DNA from: an uncultured Oscillospiraceae bacterium
Lineage (GTDB): Bacteria; Bacillota; Clostridia; Oscillospirales; Oscillospiraceae
Length of the DNA: 25,481 nucleotides
Assembly: GCA_934533005.1 (NCBI GenBank)
Contig: CAKTBC010000017.1
Location: 1-25,481 of the forward strand
Reading direction: 5' to 3'
Each line of letters begins with the position of its first letter. The stretch's first letter is position 1. The notes under the pieces are model-generated. The model saw nothing but the letters and a program-made list of their open reading frames with translations, made no database searches and was not told the origin of the DNA. Positions 15,379-24,444 of the stretch are shown one piece after another. The position numbers and the translations under genes were made by a program.

Positions 15379-16769
15379 ATGGAAAAAAGAGACGTCATTT
15401 TTCGGGACAGGCGGGTTTTGTTCTCGCCGCAGCAGGGAGCGCCGTGGGCGTGGGGAATCTCTGGCGGTTCCCATATCTCGCCGCAAAGGACGGCGGCGGG
15501 CTGTTCATTCTCATCTATCTCGTGCTTGTGCTGACGTTCGGCTTCACGCTGCTCACGTCCGACATCGCCATCGGCCGCCGGACGAAGAAGAGCGCCATCG
15601 GCGCGTATGCGGAGATGCACCCGAAGTGGAAATTCCTCGGCGTGCTGACGTTCCTCGTGCCGGTCATCATCATGACGTACTACGCCGTGATCGGCGGCTG
15701 GATCACGAAATACGCTGTCGTATACCTCACGGGGCAATCCGCCGCCGCGGCGGAGGACGGCTTCTTCATGGGCTTCATCACCTCGCCGGTCTCGGCCACG
15801 GTGTTCGCGCTGCTCTTCATGGGCGTGACGGCGGTCATCGTCTATAGCGGCGTGGAAAAGGGCATTGAGCGCGTGTCGCGCTGGATGATGCCGGTGCTGT
15901 TCGTGCTCATCGTGGCGGTCGCCGTTTACGCGCTGACGCTGCGCCGCACGGACGCGGCCGGTACGGTGCGCACCGGCGTGGAGGGCTTTCTCTATTATCT
16001 CACGCCGCACACCGATGGTCTTACCGTTCGCCGGTTTCTGCAGATCCTGCTCGACGCGATGAGCCAGCTTTTCTTCTCGCTGAGCGTTTCGATGGGCATC
16101 ATGATCACCTACGGCTCGTACGTAAAGCCAGACGTCGATCTCGGCCGCGCCGTCGGGCAGATCGAATTTTTCGACACGGGCGTCGCGCTGCTCGCCGGGA
16201 TGATGATCGTCCCCGCGGTGTACGTCTTCTCCGGCACGGAGGGCATGAGCGCCGGGCCGGGGCTGATGTTCGTGTCGCTCCCGAAGGCCTTTGCCGCCAT
16301 GGGCAAGGCCGGAACGGTCGTGGGCGTGCTGTTCTTCGTTGCGGCGATCTTCGCCACGCTCACCTCCTGCATCTCGGTGCTCGAATCCATCACCGCCAAC
16401 TGCATGGATATCTTCCACGCGCCGCGAAAGAAAACGGTGGGCGTGCTCTCGGTCATCTATCTTGCGGCCTCGGCGGTCATCGCGCTCGGCTACAGCGTGT
16501 TTTACTGTGAGATCCCGCTGCCGAACGGCTCGGTCGGGCAGCTGCTCGATCTCATGGACTATGTGAGCAACATCGTTATGATGCCGTTCATCGCGCTTCT
16601 CTCCGCGCTGCTCATCGGCTGGGTCAAGTCCCCGGATTACGTGATTGAAGAGGTGGAGAGCAGCGGCACGGCGTTTCGCCGCAAGCGGCTGTACGCCGTG
16701 ATGGTGCGCTTTGTCGTGCCGGTCATGATGCTCCTTCTCTTCCTTCAGTCTACCGGCATCATGGCATGA
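15379..16769 (+). CDS. Sodium:neurotransmitter symporter (NSS) family amino-acid transporter with a start-proximal frameshift
   Basis: The main frame, open from before 15444, encodes an NSS transporter of about 460 residues with roughly twelve membrane segments. The sodium-site first helix GFVLAAAGSAVGVGNLWRFP is intact. Relatives take up tryptophan, tyrosine or other amino acids with sodium. The plausible start, ATG 15379 behind GGCGGAG, is one base out of frame: it reads MEKRD, while the transporter frame reads KKRRHFSGQAGF from the same place. One extra A in the A6 run at 15383-15388 would join them as MEKKRRHFSGQAGF. GTG 15444 lies inside the first helix and would delete part of it. So this is a frameshift, a phase-variable tract, slippage, or a sequence error. 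Confidence 0.8.
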
Positions 16770-16786
16770 CTCCCCATAGCGCACGA

Positions 16787-16818
16787 AAAGGCCCTGCATC
16801 CGCGGATGCAGGGCCTTT
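16787..16818. terminator. Terminator hairpin between the convergent symporter and glucosidase genes
   Basis: AAAGGCCCTGCATCCG at 16787-16802 is followed immediately by its perfect reverse complement to 16818, ending in TTT (AAA at the other end). It lies 18 bases after the symporter stop and 52 bases from the end of the glucosidase gene on the other strand, so it probably serves both. Confidence 0.85.
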
Positions 16819-16869
16819 CTGCCGGTATAAGCCGCTCCGGGGAGGAATCCGGGAGCGGGACGGCGCCGG

Positions 16870-18480
16870 TCAGTTCACCGTCCGCATCACAAACGCGCCG
16901 TAGGGCGGCAGCGTGTCGGTAACGTCACAGTTTTGGAGAACGATCTCACCGGCGCGCAGCGCCGGGATGGCGCACTCGGCACGGCTCAGATTGCAGACGA
17001 CCGTGTATATCGCATCCTCTCCGCCGCGTTCATAGACGAAAAGCTGCGCATGCTCCGGATAGAGCATAGCGAAGCTGCCGCCGCACAGCGCCGGGGCAGA
17101 ATTTCGTAGGGCTATGAGCTTTTTATAGAAATTCAGCACGGAGTTTTCGTCCCGGCGCTCCGCTTCGGCGTTGATCTCCGGGTAATTGGGATTCACGGCG
17201 ATCCACGGCTCCGCGGAGCTAAAGCCCGCGTACCGTGCTGCGCTCCATTGCATCGGCGTGCGGGCATTGTCCCGCCCCTTCGCCCGGATACCGCGCCACG
17301 CCCACGCCTTATCGACGCTCTGATGCAAAAGATTGATGCTTTCCACATCGCGCAGCTGCTCTTTATTCTCGAATGGGAAGTTTGTCATGCCCAGCTCCTC
17401 ACCCTGATAGAGAAACGGCGTGCCACGGAGGAGATGCATCGCCGCAGCGAGGCACTTGGCACTGCGGATGCACAGCTCTTCGGTATCAGTGCAGCCGAAA
17501 CGCGAAACAACGCGCGGCTGGTCGTGGTTGCCGAGAAAGAGCGTGTTCCACTCGAGCACGCTCTGCCAGCGGGTAATGATTTCTTTAAATTTCATAAGAT
17601 CAAACGGCAGAGGATTCCACTTGCTCCCGTCGCCGTCCATGTCCATGAGGTCGAACTGAAAAATCATGTCGAGCTCCCGCCCGTCGCCGACGAGAGAAGC
17701 GGCATTTTCCGCCGTCGCGAAGGTCGCCTCGCCGACGCACATACAATCGCGGTCTGCAAAGCATGCCTTTCGCATCTCGCGGAGATGGTCGTGCAGCTGC
17801 GGCTGCATGGCGAAATATTCCGGACTGAAGGCATAGGGCTCGCCCGTGCCGTCCGGCAGCATCGGGTTCTTCGCTATGCAGGTGATCACGTCCATGCGAA
17901 AGCCGTCAACGCCCTTATCGAGCCAGCGGTTGATCATACCGTAGATCTCGCGGCGCAGGCCGGCATTTTCCCAGTTGAGATCGGGCTGCTTTTCGGAAAA
18001 AAGATGCAAATACCATTGCCTGCTTTCCACGTCAAAGCTCCACGCGGACGGCGTGAAAAAGCTCGCCCAGTTGTTGGGCTCCCGCCCGTCTTTCCCGTCG
18101 CGCCAGAGATAATAGTCCCGGTATGGGCTGTCCTTCCCCTTTCGGGATTCGATAAACCAGGCGTGCTCGTCGGAGGTGTGATTCACCACAAGATCCATGA
18201 TGAGCTTGATGTCGCGCCGGTGCATCTCCTCAAGCAGCCGGTCAAAATCCTCCATGGTGCCGAATTCCGCCATAATCTTCTCATAATCGCGGATATCGTA
18301 GCCCATGTCGGCGTTCGGAGAATCGTACACAGGGCAGAGCCACACCGCGCCGATTCCCAGTTCTTTCAGATAATCGAGCCGCGAGATGATGCCGGGAATA
18401 TCGCCAATGCCGTCGCCGTTCGAGTCCTGAAAGCTGCGCGGATAGATTTGATAGAATACCCGCTCCTTCCACCATTGCAT
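16870..18480 (-). CDS. GH13 alpha-glucosidase (oligo-1,6-glucosidase / dextran glucosidase type)
   Basis: The 536-residue cytosolic enzyme should hydrolyse short alpha-glucans from the non-reducing end. Typical features are WWKERVFYQIYPRSFQDSNG at the N terminus, the DLVVNHTSDEH region and PDLNWEN. The catalytic residues are intact: nucleophile Asp197 in GFRMDVI, acid/base Glu251 in VGEAT, and the third carboxylate Asp320 in LGNHDQPR. Length and motifs fit subfamily GH13_31 (oligo-1,6-glucosidase, alpha-glucosidase, trehalose-6-phosphate hydrolase); the linkage cannot be fixed from sequence. ATG 18480 is chosen for the GAGGGAGA site before it and the family start; the longer frame runs into the neighbouring gene. 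It is the last gene of the maltodextrin operon. Confidence 0.93.
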   Translation of the reverse strand: MQWWKERVFYQIYPRSFQDSNGDGIGDIPGIISRLDYLKELGIGAVWLCPVYDSPNADMGYDIRDYEKIMAEFGTMEDFDRLLEEMHRRDIKLIMDLVVNHTSDEHAWFIESRKGKDSPYRDYYLWRDGKDGREPNNWASFFTPSAWSFDVESRQWYLHLFSEKQPDLNWENAGLRREIYGMINRWLDKGVDGFRMDVITCIAKNPMLPDGTGEPYAFSPEYFAMQPQLHDHLREMRKACFADRDCMCVGEATFATAENAASLVGDGRELDMIFQFDLMDMDGDGSKWNPLPFDLMKFKEIITRWQSVLEWNTLFLGNHDQPRVVSRFGCTDTEELCIRSAKCLAAAMHLLRGTPFLYQGEELGMTNFPFENKEQLRDVESINLLHQSVDKAWAWRGIRAKGRDNARTPMQWSAARYAGFSSAEPWIAVNPNYPEINAEAERRDENSVLNFYKKLIALRNSAPALCGGSFAMLYPEHAQLFVYERGGEDAIYTVVCNLSRAECAIPALRAGEIVLQNCDVTDTLPPYGAFVMRTVN

Positions 18481-18490
18481 AGGTTCTCCC

Positions 18491-20197
18491 TCATTTCTTT
18501 TCAAAAAACGCGTACCCGCACTCGAGTGAGGCATCGCCGAAGCAAAGGCGCATACCATCCGGGGCCGCGAGATGCGCTCCTTCACCAGGCTTCGCTATGT
18601 ACGCCGCATACGTTCCGCCGGAGAGCGTGAGACAAAGAACGCCGTCCTGCATACGCATTTCCGTAATGTTCAGCCCATCCCGATGCTCTTTTTTGAAGCC
18701 GATCATGGCTGCGTACAGAGCCTTTATCTTCTTGTCCGGTTCCCGCCACGCCATCGCGCCGCGATTGAGGGGATCCTCTCCGCCGGACATGCCGAGTTCG
18801 TCGCCATAGTATACGCTCGCCGCCCCGCCGAGGAGCATCTGCAAAAAGAGTGCCGCCGCGAGACGGTTCGTATCCCCGCCGCACACCGTGAGCGGCCGCG
18901 GTATATCGTGGTTGCCGCAGAACGCGAACTGCCACGGCCGGACACCATCCGGCGCCGCAAGGAGGATATCCTTGATCCGTTCCGCGAAGGTCTCCGTTCC
19001 GTCCGCTCCCGTCATGGCAAAGTCGCGGATCGCAAAGTAGAGCGGATAGTCCATCACTCCGTCAAACACTCCGGCACAAAGCCACGGCGTGCTCTTCTGC
19101 CATATTTCGCCGATGATGTACGCCTCCGGGTTTGCGTCGCGGATACACTTTTTGAACTTCTCCAGAAAGCGGAAGCTCACCTCGTCCGGCACATCCAGCC
19201 GCCAGGCGTCGATGCCGTATTTCCGCGTCCATTCCGCGGCAGTCCCGATGAGATAATTCTGCACCGCAGGGTTTTCGGTATTCCACTTCGGCATATCCGC
19301 GGCGAACGCGAAGCTCTCAAAGGGCTTTATGGCACGCATAGCGTCCGCCGGCAGCTCCGCCGGTGTTTTGCCTCGCAGCGCGTCCATACGGACGCCGCAG
19401 AACCAGTCGAAGAATGCAGACTTCTCCCCGTTTTTCAAAACATCCTGCCAGAACGGATGCTGCCAGGAGGCGTGGTTATATACGCCGTCGAGCATAACGC
19501 GCATGCCGTTTTCGTGCAGTGTACGAACGAGCGAGGCAAAGTCCTCCTCCGTTCCGAGCATCGGGTCGATGCGCGTATAGTCTGCGGTGTCGTACCGGTG
19601 ATTGGACGGGCTCTGGAATATGGGATTGAGATACACACCCTGCACTCCAAGCGAACGGAGATACGGGATATAGTTTTCGATCCCCCGCAGTGTTCCGCCG
19701 AAGCGGTTTGTCCGCGTCGGAACAAATGGCTCGGCGCTCTCCTCGTCCCGGCTGAACCGGTCGGGAAAGATCTGATACCACACAGTACCTCGCGCCCAGC
19801 CGGGTGCGGCGTAGTGCTCTGCCGGAAATACGTAGGGCACCTGGAATGGGCGGAGATATTTCTCTGAAAGCGGCTCCGTAATCCCCGCTTCGGAGAGAAA
19901 AACCTTTTCTCCGCTTTCCAGGATAATTTCAAAATGATACCGGAGCTTTTGCGTCTCCATTTCGACCGTGACCGAATAGAACGTATCCCCCAGAAGCTCC
20001 TGCCGCTCGGTGACCGGGAGCGTATGAAGGTTTGGCCGCCGCTTGTCGCCGTTCAAAAACCAGAATGGGTCGCCGAATACGATGCGGATGGATCGTACCG
20101 GCTCATTGCAGCGAAGGCGGAGCATACAGACGTTTCCCGTGACGAATTGCCACGGGTAATCCGCGCGGTGCTCCATCGGATAGTGTAAGAGCCGCAT
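18491..20197 (-). CDS. GH13 neopullulanase / cyclomaltodextrinase-like alpha-glycosidase
   Basis: The 568-residue protein has an N-terminal beta domain of about 130 residues, CBM34-like as in neopullulanases and maltogenic amylases. The GH13 barrel follows from GTVWYQIFPDRFSRD. The catalytic set is present: Asp335 in DAWRLDVPDEV, Glu364 in IIGEIWQ and Asp431 in CGNHDIPR, and the DGVYNHAS region is intact. With no signal peptide it should work in the cytosol, opening cyclodextrins and trimming branched maltodextrins imported by the adjacent transporter. AAAAGGATAAAGCT places a ribosome site before ATG 20197, four bases after the permease stop. The glucosidase downstream starts ten bases after its own stop. 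Confidence 0.92.
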   Translation of the reverse strand: MRLLHYPMEHRADYPWQFVTGNVCMLRLRCNEPVRSIRIVFGDPFWFLNGDKRRPNLHTLPVTERQELLGDTFYSVTVEMETQKLRYHFEIILESGEKVFLSEAGITEPLSEKYLRPFQVPYVFPAEHYAAPGWARGTVWYQIFPDRFSRDEESAEPFVPTRTNRFGGTLRGIENYIPYLRSLGVQGVYLNPIFQSPSNHRYDTADYTRIDPMLGTEEDFASLVRTLHENGMRVMLDGVYNHASWQHPFWQDVLKNGEKSAFFDWFCGVRMDALRGKTPAELPADAMRAIKPFESFAFAADMPKWNTENPAVQNYLIGTAAEWTRKYGIDAWRLDVPDEVSFRFLEKFKKCIRDANPEAYIIGEIWQKSTPWLCAGVFDGVMDYPLYFAIRDFAMTGADGTETFAERIKDILLAAPDGVRPWQFAFCGNHDIPRPLTVCGGDTNRLAAALFLQMLLGGAASVYYGDELGMSGGEDPLNRGAMAWREPDKKIKALYAAMIGFKKEHRDGLNITEMRMQDGVLCLTLSGGTYAAYIAKPGEGAHLAAPDGMRLCFGDASLECGYAFFEKK

Positions 20198-20201
20198 AGC
20201 T

Positions 20202-21029
20202 TTATCCTTTTACCATGCCGTCCATGGCTCCGCCATGGATGAGCTTTTTTTGCAATACGATGTAGATGAGCAAAATTGGCAGCACCGCGATGAGCGACGC
20301 GGCGAAGATCAGCCCCCAGTTATTGAGATTCTGCCCCTGAAAGAGCTTGAGCGCGATGGGGAGCGTGCGCTTGTCCGGCGTTTTGATCATCGTGAGTGCG
20401 ATGAGGAATTCGTCCCACACGTTGGAATACGCGAGGATGGCAAACGTCCCAAGCGCAGGCTTGGAAAGGGGCAGGACAATCCTCCAGTAGATCTGCCAAT
20501 GGTTTCCGCCGTCCACTATGACGGCCTCCTCCATCTCCCGCGGGAGACTCAGAAAGAAATTGCGGAGAAAAAATGTGTTGCTCGGCACGCCGATCCCGAT
20601 ATAGATCAAAAGAAGGCCGAGATAGCTGTCCACCAGCTTCATCTCCTTCATCAAAAGGAACTGCGGAATCAGGTTTGTGACCGTCGGCACCATCATCGTA
20701 AAAAGATAAAGATAGAAAACGAACTCTCGTCCCGGGAACGAGATGCGCGCGAACGCATACGCCCCGGCAGAGGATACAAGCATTATGATCACCGTCGCCA
20801 CGGCGGCGACAAGAAGGCTGTTGAGAAAGTACCGGCTGAAATGGTTGGCGTTCCATGCGTCCATGAAATTGCCGAAGTAGGCCGACTTGGGGAACAGGAT
20901 CGGCGGATATGGCATGGAATAGCTCTGCGGCGTCATAGCTGTTGCGAGCATATACTGAAACGGGATCAGCGCGGCCACGGAGAAAATGATGAGCCCGATG
21001 TACGTCGGGAGTTTGGAGAGTTTTTTCAT
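20202..21029 (-). CDS. Carbohydrate ABC transporter permease, MalG type
   Basis: The 275-residue inner-membrane subunit has about six hydrophobic segments. It carries the EAA loop (EEAVIVDGGNHWQIYWRIVLP) that contacts the ATPase. The N-terminal helix, the NSLLVAAVATVIIMLVSSAGAYAFAR segment and the C-terminal ending IHGGAMDGMVKG are typical of MalG/LacG permeases. With the MalF-like partner it forms the pore for sugar import. AGGAG lies before ATG 21029. No ABC ATPase gene is present in the locus, so a shared MsmK/MsiK-type ATPase elsewhere is expected. Confidence 0.93.
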   Translation of the reverse strand: MKKLSKLPTYIGLIIFSVAALIPFQYMLATAMTPQSYSMPYPPILFPKSAYFGNFMDAWNANHFSRYFLNSLLVAAVATVIIMLVSSAGAYAFARISFPGREFVFYLYLFTMMVPTVTNLIPQFLLMKEMKLVDSYLGLLLIYIGIGVPSNTFFLRNFFLSLPREMEEAVIVDGGNHWQIYWRIVLPLSKPALGTFAILAYSNVWDEFLIALTMIKTPDKRTLPIALKLFQGQNLNNWGLIFAASLIAVLPILLIYIVLQKKLIHGGAMDGMVKG

Positions 21030-21042
21030 TCCGGGGCTCCTT

Positions 21043-21948
21043 TCAGTTGATCTGGTCCTTGGACACGCGGCGCTGAATCATCGTCAGCACGAGCACAATC
21101 ACGCCCATGAGCACCGACTGCGCCGCCGCGGAGCCGATATCATAGGTGGAAAACGCGGTGTTATACATATAATTCATCAGCTCGTTCGTGCTGCCGAGCG
21201 GCGCGCCCTCGGTGATCATCATGACATGGATGTAAGCGCCGAACGCACCGATCGTAAGTACGGTCAAAAGATAGTTTGTGGTGTTTCGCACCATAGGCAG
21301 CGTCATGGAGAAGAAACGTCGGACGCGCCCCGCGCCGTCGATCTCCGCGGCCTCATAAACAGACGTCGGCACGCCCTGCAGCGCCGCAAGATAGATGACC
21401 ATGACCCAGCCCACGCCCTTCCAGATGCCGAAAAGCCAGAGCACGAGATTGGCCGTCCACTCCCCCTGAAGCCACGCCACGGGCTTCGAGAGGATATGCA
21501 GCTGCATCAGAAAGTAGTTCACAAGCCCGCCGCTGCCGGACATGAAAAGGTACTTGAACACGAGCGACACGACGACCCACGACGTGATCACCGGCAGATA
21601 GCATATAACTTTAAATGCCGTCTGGCCGCGACGCACCGAGTTGATGAGACTTGCCAGCACGAGACCGAGGAACATCTGCCCCGGTACTGTGACGAGTGTG
21701 TAGAGGAGGGTGTTCCGAAACGCCGTAAGATAATGCCGGTCTTTGATTACGTCCACATAGTTCTGCACGCCGACAAAGCGCACAGCCTCGTTTTTGATAA
21801 CGTTGAACTCGGTAAAGCTGATCCAGACATTGCGCAGCAGCGGATAGAGAATAAAGAGAGCCATCAGCACAAAGCCCGGAAAAATGAACGGCAGGGCTCT
21901 GCCCCATTGCCGGCCTCCCCGGCGGAGCTGGTCGATTCGGCGATTCAT
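21043..21948 (-). CDS. Carbohydrate ABC transporter permease, MalF type
   Basis: The 301-residue membrane subunit has about six segments, starting LPFIFPGFVLMALFILYPLL. The EAA loop is EAAEIDGAGRVRRFFSMTLP. These short MalF/UgpA-type permeases pair with the MalG-like protein encoded 13 bases downstream. ATG 21948 is chosen over two upstream in-frame starts because GGGGGAG lies nine bases before it; the extra upstream codons fall within an intercistronic hairpin. The sugar is probably maltose or maltodextrin, judging from the two GH13 enzymes in the operon. Confidence 0.92.
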   Translation of the reverse strand: MNRRIDQLRRGGRQWGRALPFIFPGFVLMALFILYPLLRNVWISFTEFNVIKNEAVRFVGVQNYVDVIKDRHYLTAFRNTLLYTLVTVPGQMFLGLVLASLINSVRRGQTAFKVICYLPVITSWVVVSLVFKYLFMSGSGGLVNYFLMQLHILSKPVAWLQGEWTANLVLWLFGIWKGVGWVMVIYLAALQGVPTSVYEAAEIDGAGRVRRFFSMTLPMVRNTTNYLLTVLTIGAFGAYIHVMMITEGAPLGSTNELMNYMYNTAFSTYDIGSAAAQSVLMGVIVLVLTMIQRRVSKDQIN

Positions 21949-21971
21949 CGGATCACTCTCCCCCATGATCT

Positions 21972-22008
21972 GCCGCGGCTCGCCGGACGGCATCCGGCGA
22001 ACCGCGGC
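21972..22008 (-). promoter_or_regulatory. Intercistronic hairpin between the binding-protein and MalF-like genes
   Basis: GCCGCGGCTCGCCGGA (21972-21987) pairs with 21993-22008, with one mismatch and a five-base loop. In the minus-strand transcript it sits between the binding-protein stop and the MalF ribosome site and lacks a following U-run. It is more likely an mRNA-stability or attenuation element than a full terminator. Confidence 0.7.
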
Positions 22009-22016
22009 TTTTTTAC

Positions 22017-23318
22017 TTATTCGGCGGCAAGCAGCTCGTCGATCTGCGCGGCAGCTGCGTCCAGTGCCTCCTGCGAGGTCGTCTGGCCGCGCACGACGCT
22101 TTCAAACGCGGTGTTCAGAATCGTTTCGATCGTCGGCCAGCTCGAGCAGGGGATGCGCGCCTCTGCCGTTTTGAGCTGTTCCATGTAAACGGCGACATAA
22201 GGGTTGGCGGACGTATCGACCTTCTCCATCGCCGTCGCGGTCACGGGGATCATGCCCGCTGCGGCCATCGCTACCTGCTGCTCGTCCTCAAGCATGAAGC
22301 GGATGAACGTCCACGCGGCGTCCTTCTTGGCGCTCGTGGCGGTCATGACGATGTCCTCACCGCCGACGATGGAAACGCTGCGTCCCTCCACGGAGGGGAT
22401 GAGCGCCGGAGTGTAGGTGTCCATCTTGTCTGCGGAGCTGAAAAACCAGGGGCCTTCTACGAACATGGTGTAGTTGCCCGCTTCAATGCCGCCCCAGCCG
22501 TCCGGCTGCTCGCCCAGGATCGCGGGGCCGATGGTCTTGTCGTTATACCATCCGGCAATCGTGTCCAGCGCCTTTACGGTCGCCTCGGAATTCAGATAGC
22601 CGGTCGCGGTGGTGTAGGCATCGTCGGTGACGCTGCCGCCGAGCGTCCAGATGAACGGCAGCATCGCCCAGTTGTAGGAGCCGGAAACGCAGAAAAGGTA
22701 CTTGTCGTTCGTCGGATCGGTCTTATCGCGCGCCGCGAGCAGCTCGTCCATCGTCGCCGGAGGCGTGTCAAAGCCATATTCTGCGAGCACGGCGTTGTTG
22801 TACACGGCAACCGTGGTGTTCGCGTTGAGCGGCAGGCCGTAATTTTTGCCGTTGTAGAGCGTAGTGTTCAACGATCCTTCCAGGGCGTTTGCCGCGATCT
22901 CGTCGAACCCCTCGTAGTCGTTCAGGCATTCGAGCGCGCCGAGCTTCGCCATTTGCGAAACCCAGGTGAGATCCATGCGCATAACGTCGGGCGCGACGTC
23001 GCCGCTGACCGCGGTGACGAGCTGCTCGTCCATGCCCTCATACGGCATACGGATCGCGTTGACCTTGATGTTGGGGTACTTTTCTGCAAAGGCAGTGAGG
23101 ACGGTTTCGGTGAAGATCTTTTCCTCGCCCTCGCTGTAGGAATGCCAGAAGGTGATCTCTACGGGTTCTTCGCCCGGCGTCTCCGCCGGGGTCTCTGCCG
23201 GAGCTTCCGTCGCGGGAGCGGCGGAGGGCGTTTCCTCCTTCGCGGGCGTGCTGCCGCAGGCGGCAAAGGAAAATGCCATGGCAAAAACGAGCGCAAGGGT
23301 CAGCAGACGTTTCATCAT
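22017..23318 (-). CDS. Extracellular sugar-binding lipoprotein (MalE type) of an ABC transporter
   Basis: The 433-residue protein begins with a lipoprotein signal: two Met, KR, a hydrophobic core, and lipobox FAAC with the lipidated Cys at 21. A low-complexity Pro/Ala/Glu/Thr linker (about residues 24-52) follows, then a family-1 solute-binding domain from EITFWHSYSEGEE, with ISWVSQ-type and FVEGPWFFS motifs. It captures the sugar outside the cell for the two permeases. GGAG lies eight bases before the first ATG (23318). As first structural gene it is preceded by an operator overlapping its promoter. Ligand specificity (maltodextrin) is inferred from the neighbouring GH13 enzymes. Confidence 0.93.
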   Translation of the reverse strand: MMKRLLTLALVFAMAFSFAACGSTPAKEETPSAAPATEAPAETPAETPGEEPVEITFWHSYSEGEEKIFTETVLTAFAEKYPNIKVNAIRMPYEGMDEQLVTAVSGDVAPDVMRMDLTWVSQMAKLGALECLNDYEGFDEIAANALEGSLNTTLYNGKNYGLPLNANTTVAVYNNAVLAEYGFDTPPATMDELLAARDKTDPTNDKYLFCVSGSYNWAMLPFIWTLGGSVTDDAYTTATGYLNSEATVKALDTIAGWYNDKTIGPAILGEQPDGWGGIEAGNYTMFVEGPWFFSSADKMDTYTPALIPSVEGRSVSIVGGEDIVMTATSAKKDAAWTFIRFMLEDEQQVAMAAAGMIPVTATAMEKVDTSANPYVAVYMEQLKTAEARIPCSSWPTIETILNTAFESVVRGQTTSQEALDAAAAQIDELLAAE

Positions 23319-23379
23319 ACGTTATTCTCCTTTTGATTTTTGCAGCAAAAAATCGGATCGCGCGGATCGTTGGGTTTTA

Positions 23380-23399
23380 AATTGTAAACGGTTACAATT
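23380..23399. promoter_or_regulatory. LacI-type operator in front of the maltodextrin operon
   Basis: AATTGTAA at 23380-23387 and TTACAATT at 23392-23399 form a perfect 8-bp inverted repeat around ACGG. The centre has the CG step typical of LacI/GalR operators. It covers the likely -10 box of the binding-protein promoter and matches the operator before the regulator gene. Confidence 0.85.
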
Positions 23400-23410
23400 T
23401 GAGGCAACAA
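23381..23410 (-). promoter_or_regulatory. Probable promoter of the maltodextrin operon
   Basis: On the minus strand TTGTTG (23405-23410) and TACAAT (23381-23386) are 18 bases apart. The -10 box and spacer lie within the palindromic operator, so repressor binding would block polymerase. Confidence 0.55.
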
Positions 23411-23432
23411 AATAACTCGGCACATGGCCCAG

Positions 23433-24431
23433 TTATCTTGTCGAAGCCCTATGAATGATCCTTGCCGGCAAAAGATTCTGTCCCGGACACAGATCTTCCG
23501 CCTGAAGCTGTGCGATGAGAAGCTTTGCTGCGGATTTTCCCAGATTGGTTACGTCTATTTCAACGACCGTCATCGCGGGGTCTGCAGCCGCCGCAAGGAC
23601 GCTGTCGTCAAAACCAATGACCTGCACCTCCTCCGGAACGCGGATGCCGCGCCGGGAGAGCTCGCGCAGGAAGTAAAAGGCGATCGTACTGTCGGACACA
23701 ACGTACGCATCGCAGAGAGAAGAAAAATGCTGCCGGACAAATGCGGAAATACTTGCCGCGTCCGTCAATCCGTCGCTCACGAGTGCGGGATTTTCTTCAA
23801 TTCCCGCCGCGGCAAGCGCCCGGCAATAGCCGGAAAAGCGCTCGGAAACGAACGTTTTGTCAAAGCTGTTCGCAAGAAAGCCGACGGCTTTCGGCTTCGT
23901 TTCCAGCAGCTTCTGCGCGGCGAGCTCTCCGGCAGAGATGTTGTCGATGTCGACCCATACGGCGTCGGGATCGTCGCAGCGCCCGGCGATCACGCACGGG
24001 ATACGGCTCTCGTTCACAACGCTCATGACCTCTTCTCTTGCAAGCGCGCTGAGCAGCACAAGGCCGTCGATCCGGTTCTCGTTGATGAGTGAGCGCAGCG
24101 TCAGTGCGCCGTCTGTACCGCCGATGTGGCAGATCATCAGATAATAGCCGTTTTTGCTCAGCTCGTGCTCGAGCCCGTACTGGATGCGCAGGAAGTAGTC
24201 GTTGCCGTAGGTCTCGGCATCGCCGGAATCCACCGCGAGCGCCACAGTCTTGCTGTTTCCGTGCAGAAGCCCGCGCGCCATCATGCTGGGCTGGTAGTCC
24301 AGCGCCTCGATCGCGCCACGCACTTTCTCCACAGACGCCTCGGCGATCAGCGGGCTGTTATTCAGATATCGGGAAACGGTGGCCACGGACACACCGGCGT
24401 ACCGCGCCACGTCTTTTATGGTTGCCTTCAT
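23433..24431 (-). CDS. LacI/GalR-family transcriptional regulator of the maltodextrin locus
   Basis: The 332-residue protein starts with the LacI helix-turn-helix IKDVARYAGVSVATVSRYLN (residues 4-23) and a hinge-helix region ending YQPSMMARGL. A periplasmic-binding-like effector domain follows, with TVALAVDSGD, DGLVLLSA, WVDIDN and VIGFDDS. It should repress the transporter and GH13 genes and be released by a sugar ligand. ATG 24431 has GGAG eight bases upstream and a perfect promoter. Palindromes of the same sequence precede this gene and the binding-protein gene, so autoregulation plus control of the operon is likely. It is only about 110 bases upstream of the operon, on the same strand. 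Confidence 0.94.
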   Translation of the reverse strand: MKATIKDVARYAGVSVATVSRYLNNSPLIAEASVEKVRGAIEALDYQPSMMARGLLHGNSKTVALAVDSGDAETYGNDYFLRIQYGLEHELSKNGYYLMICHIGGTDGALTLRSLINENRIDGLVLLSALAREEVMSVVNESRIPCVIAGRCDDPDAVWVDIDNISAGELAAQKLLETKPKAVGFLANSFDKTFVSERFSGYCRALAAAGIEENPALVSDGLTDAASISAFVRQHFSSLCDAYVVSDSTIAFYFLRELSRRGIRVPEEVQVIGFDDSVLAAAADPAMTVVEIDVTNLGKSAAKLLIAQLQAEDLCPGQNLLPARIIHRASTR

Positions 24432-24444
24432 GCATCGCTCCTAT

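Noticed and set aside
15444..16769. GTG 15444 as the true start of the NSS symporter
   Set aside because: It falls in the middle of the conserved first membrane helix (within GSAVGVGN), and the preceding in-frame codons encode the rest of that helix.
15369..16799. 476-codon open frame on the minus strand
   Set aside because: It is His/Arg/Asp-rich antisense of the NSS symporter, whose membrane segments are unmistakable.
17248..19867. Long plus-strand frames opposite the GH13 genes
   Set aside because: Both GH13 enzymes on the minus strand have complete catalytic residues; the plus-strand products have no motifs or ribosome sites.
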